DNA from: an uncultured Gemmatimonadota bacterium
GTDB lineage: Bacteria; Gemmatimonadota; Gemmatimonadetes; Gemmatimonadales; Gemmatimonadaceae
DNA length: 37,717 bases
Assembly (NCBI GenBank): GCA_946480295.1
Contig: CAMLIT010000033.1
Coordinates: 1-37,717 of the forward strand
Direction: 5' to 3'
Both the position numbers and the translations under genes were made by a program. Positions within the stretch are counted from its first letter, which is position 1; the number at the start of each line of letters is the position of its first letter. The notes beneath the pieces are model-generated. The model had not been told where the DNA came from, searched no databases, and was given only the letters and a program-made list of their open reading frames with translations. Positions 37,581 to 37,717 of the stretch are shown piece by piece.

Positions 37581-37717
37581 GCCAATGCTTCCTCCGCACT
37601 GTCCTCCGGCTTCGGCGCGTCCCACTCGTTGCCGCACTTCAGGCACTTCCGGTAGTCGCCGCGCGCCTTGGTGAACTTCATCTCCGCGCCCACGTAGCCG
37701 CACTCGGGGCACTTCTC
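37574..37717 (-). CDS. topA: DNA topoisomerase I, C-terminal zinc-ribbon end (partial)
   Basis: 47 codons and stop; the gene runs off the window edge. The fragment is a four-cysteine ribbon, CPECGYVGAEMKFTKARGDY then CLKCGNEW, followed by a short acidic tail (PKPEDSAEEALAG). This matches the last zinc finger of bacterial type IA topoisomerase I. The downstream order trmFO, xer, hslV, hslU is that of the conserved topA-gid-codV-clpQ-clpY cluster, which strengthens the call. Topoisomerase I relaxes negative supercoils; the C-terminal ribbons bind single-stranded DNA or RNA polymerase. Confidence 0.8.
   Translation of the reverse strand, partial: EKCPECGYVGAEMKFTKARGDYRKCLKCGNEWDAPKPEDSAEEALAG

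Overview
The window is dense, high-G+C bacterial chromosome with long GC-rich shadow ORFs. A Gemmatimonadota-type soil bacterium is my best inference. It rests on the style of the gene set: signal peptides on F0 subunits a and b, several secreted peptidases, a BTAD/AAA giant regulator, and a topA-trmFO-xer-hslVU cluster without codY. No rRNA, tRNA, CRISPR array, IS element or prophage was recognised.

Layout. 62-1422 (-): cupin and sugar nucleotidyltransferase. 1647-3989 (+): a small unknown and a UbiB/ABC1 kinase-like protein, facing an M1 peptidase that appears fused to an outer-membrane barrel (4021-7098, -). 7141-9995 (+): a zinc-ribbon membrane protein and a GT4 glycosyltransferase, facing a secreted S9 peptidase (9984-12644, -). 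12857-16255 (-): an F0 operon (atpZ/I-like, small membrane protein, atpB, atpE, atpF, atpH) closed by a strong terminator, so the F1 genes lie elsewhere. 16500-21547 (+): BsuPI lipoprotein, orphan MoxR ATPase and a giant BTAD/AAA/TPR-like regulator. 21595-23020 (-): an HD-GYP membrane protein preceded by an unannotated 19-codon ORF with a near-perfect Shine-Dalgarno. 23334-27453 (-): a conserved unknown, an NtrC-type activator with a degenerate receiver, mogA and gcvT. 27582-31244: Tat DUF362 protein, histone-tail-like DUF6496 protein, HNH nuclease, PNPOx-like protein and a Bcp peroxiredoxin. 31241-37717 (-): topA (3' end), trmFO, xer, a membrane protein, hslV, hslU and argF, running into bcp.

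Three things stand out. (1) The bcp peroxiredoxin has an in-frame TGA exactly at the peroxidatic cysteine, followed by two hairpins at SECIS-like distance, so it is probably a selenoprotein that an ORF caller splits. (2) A tiny hydrophobic peptide gene sits directly upstream of the HD-GYP gene, inside a lower-G+C patch that begins in the sensor half of the neighbouring giant regulator. This could be a peptide-signalling module. (3) At least eleven short heptanucleotide tandem arrays, mostly with a GGR-type core, are scattered through gaps and inside three genes. Two lie in xer, where a change of one or two units would shift the reading frame.
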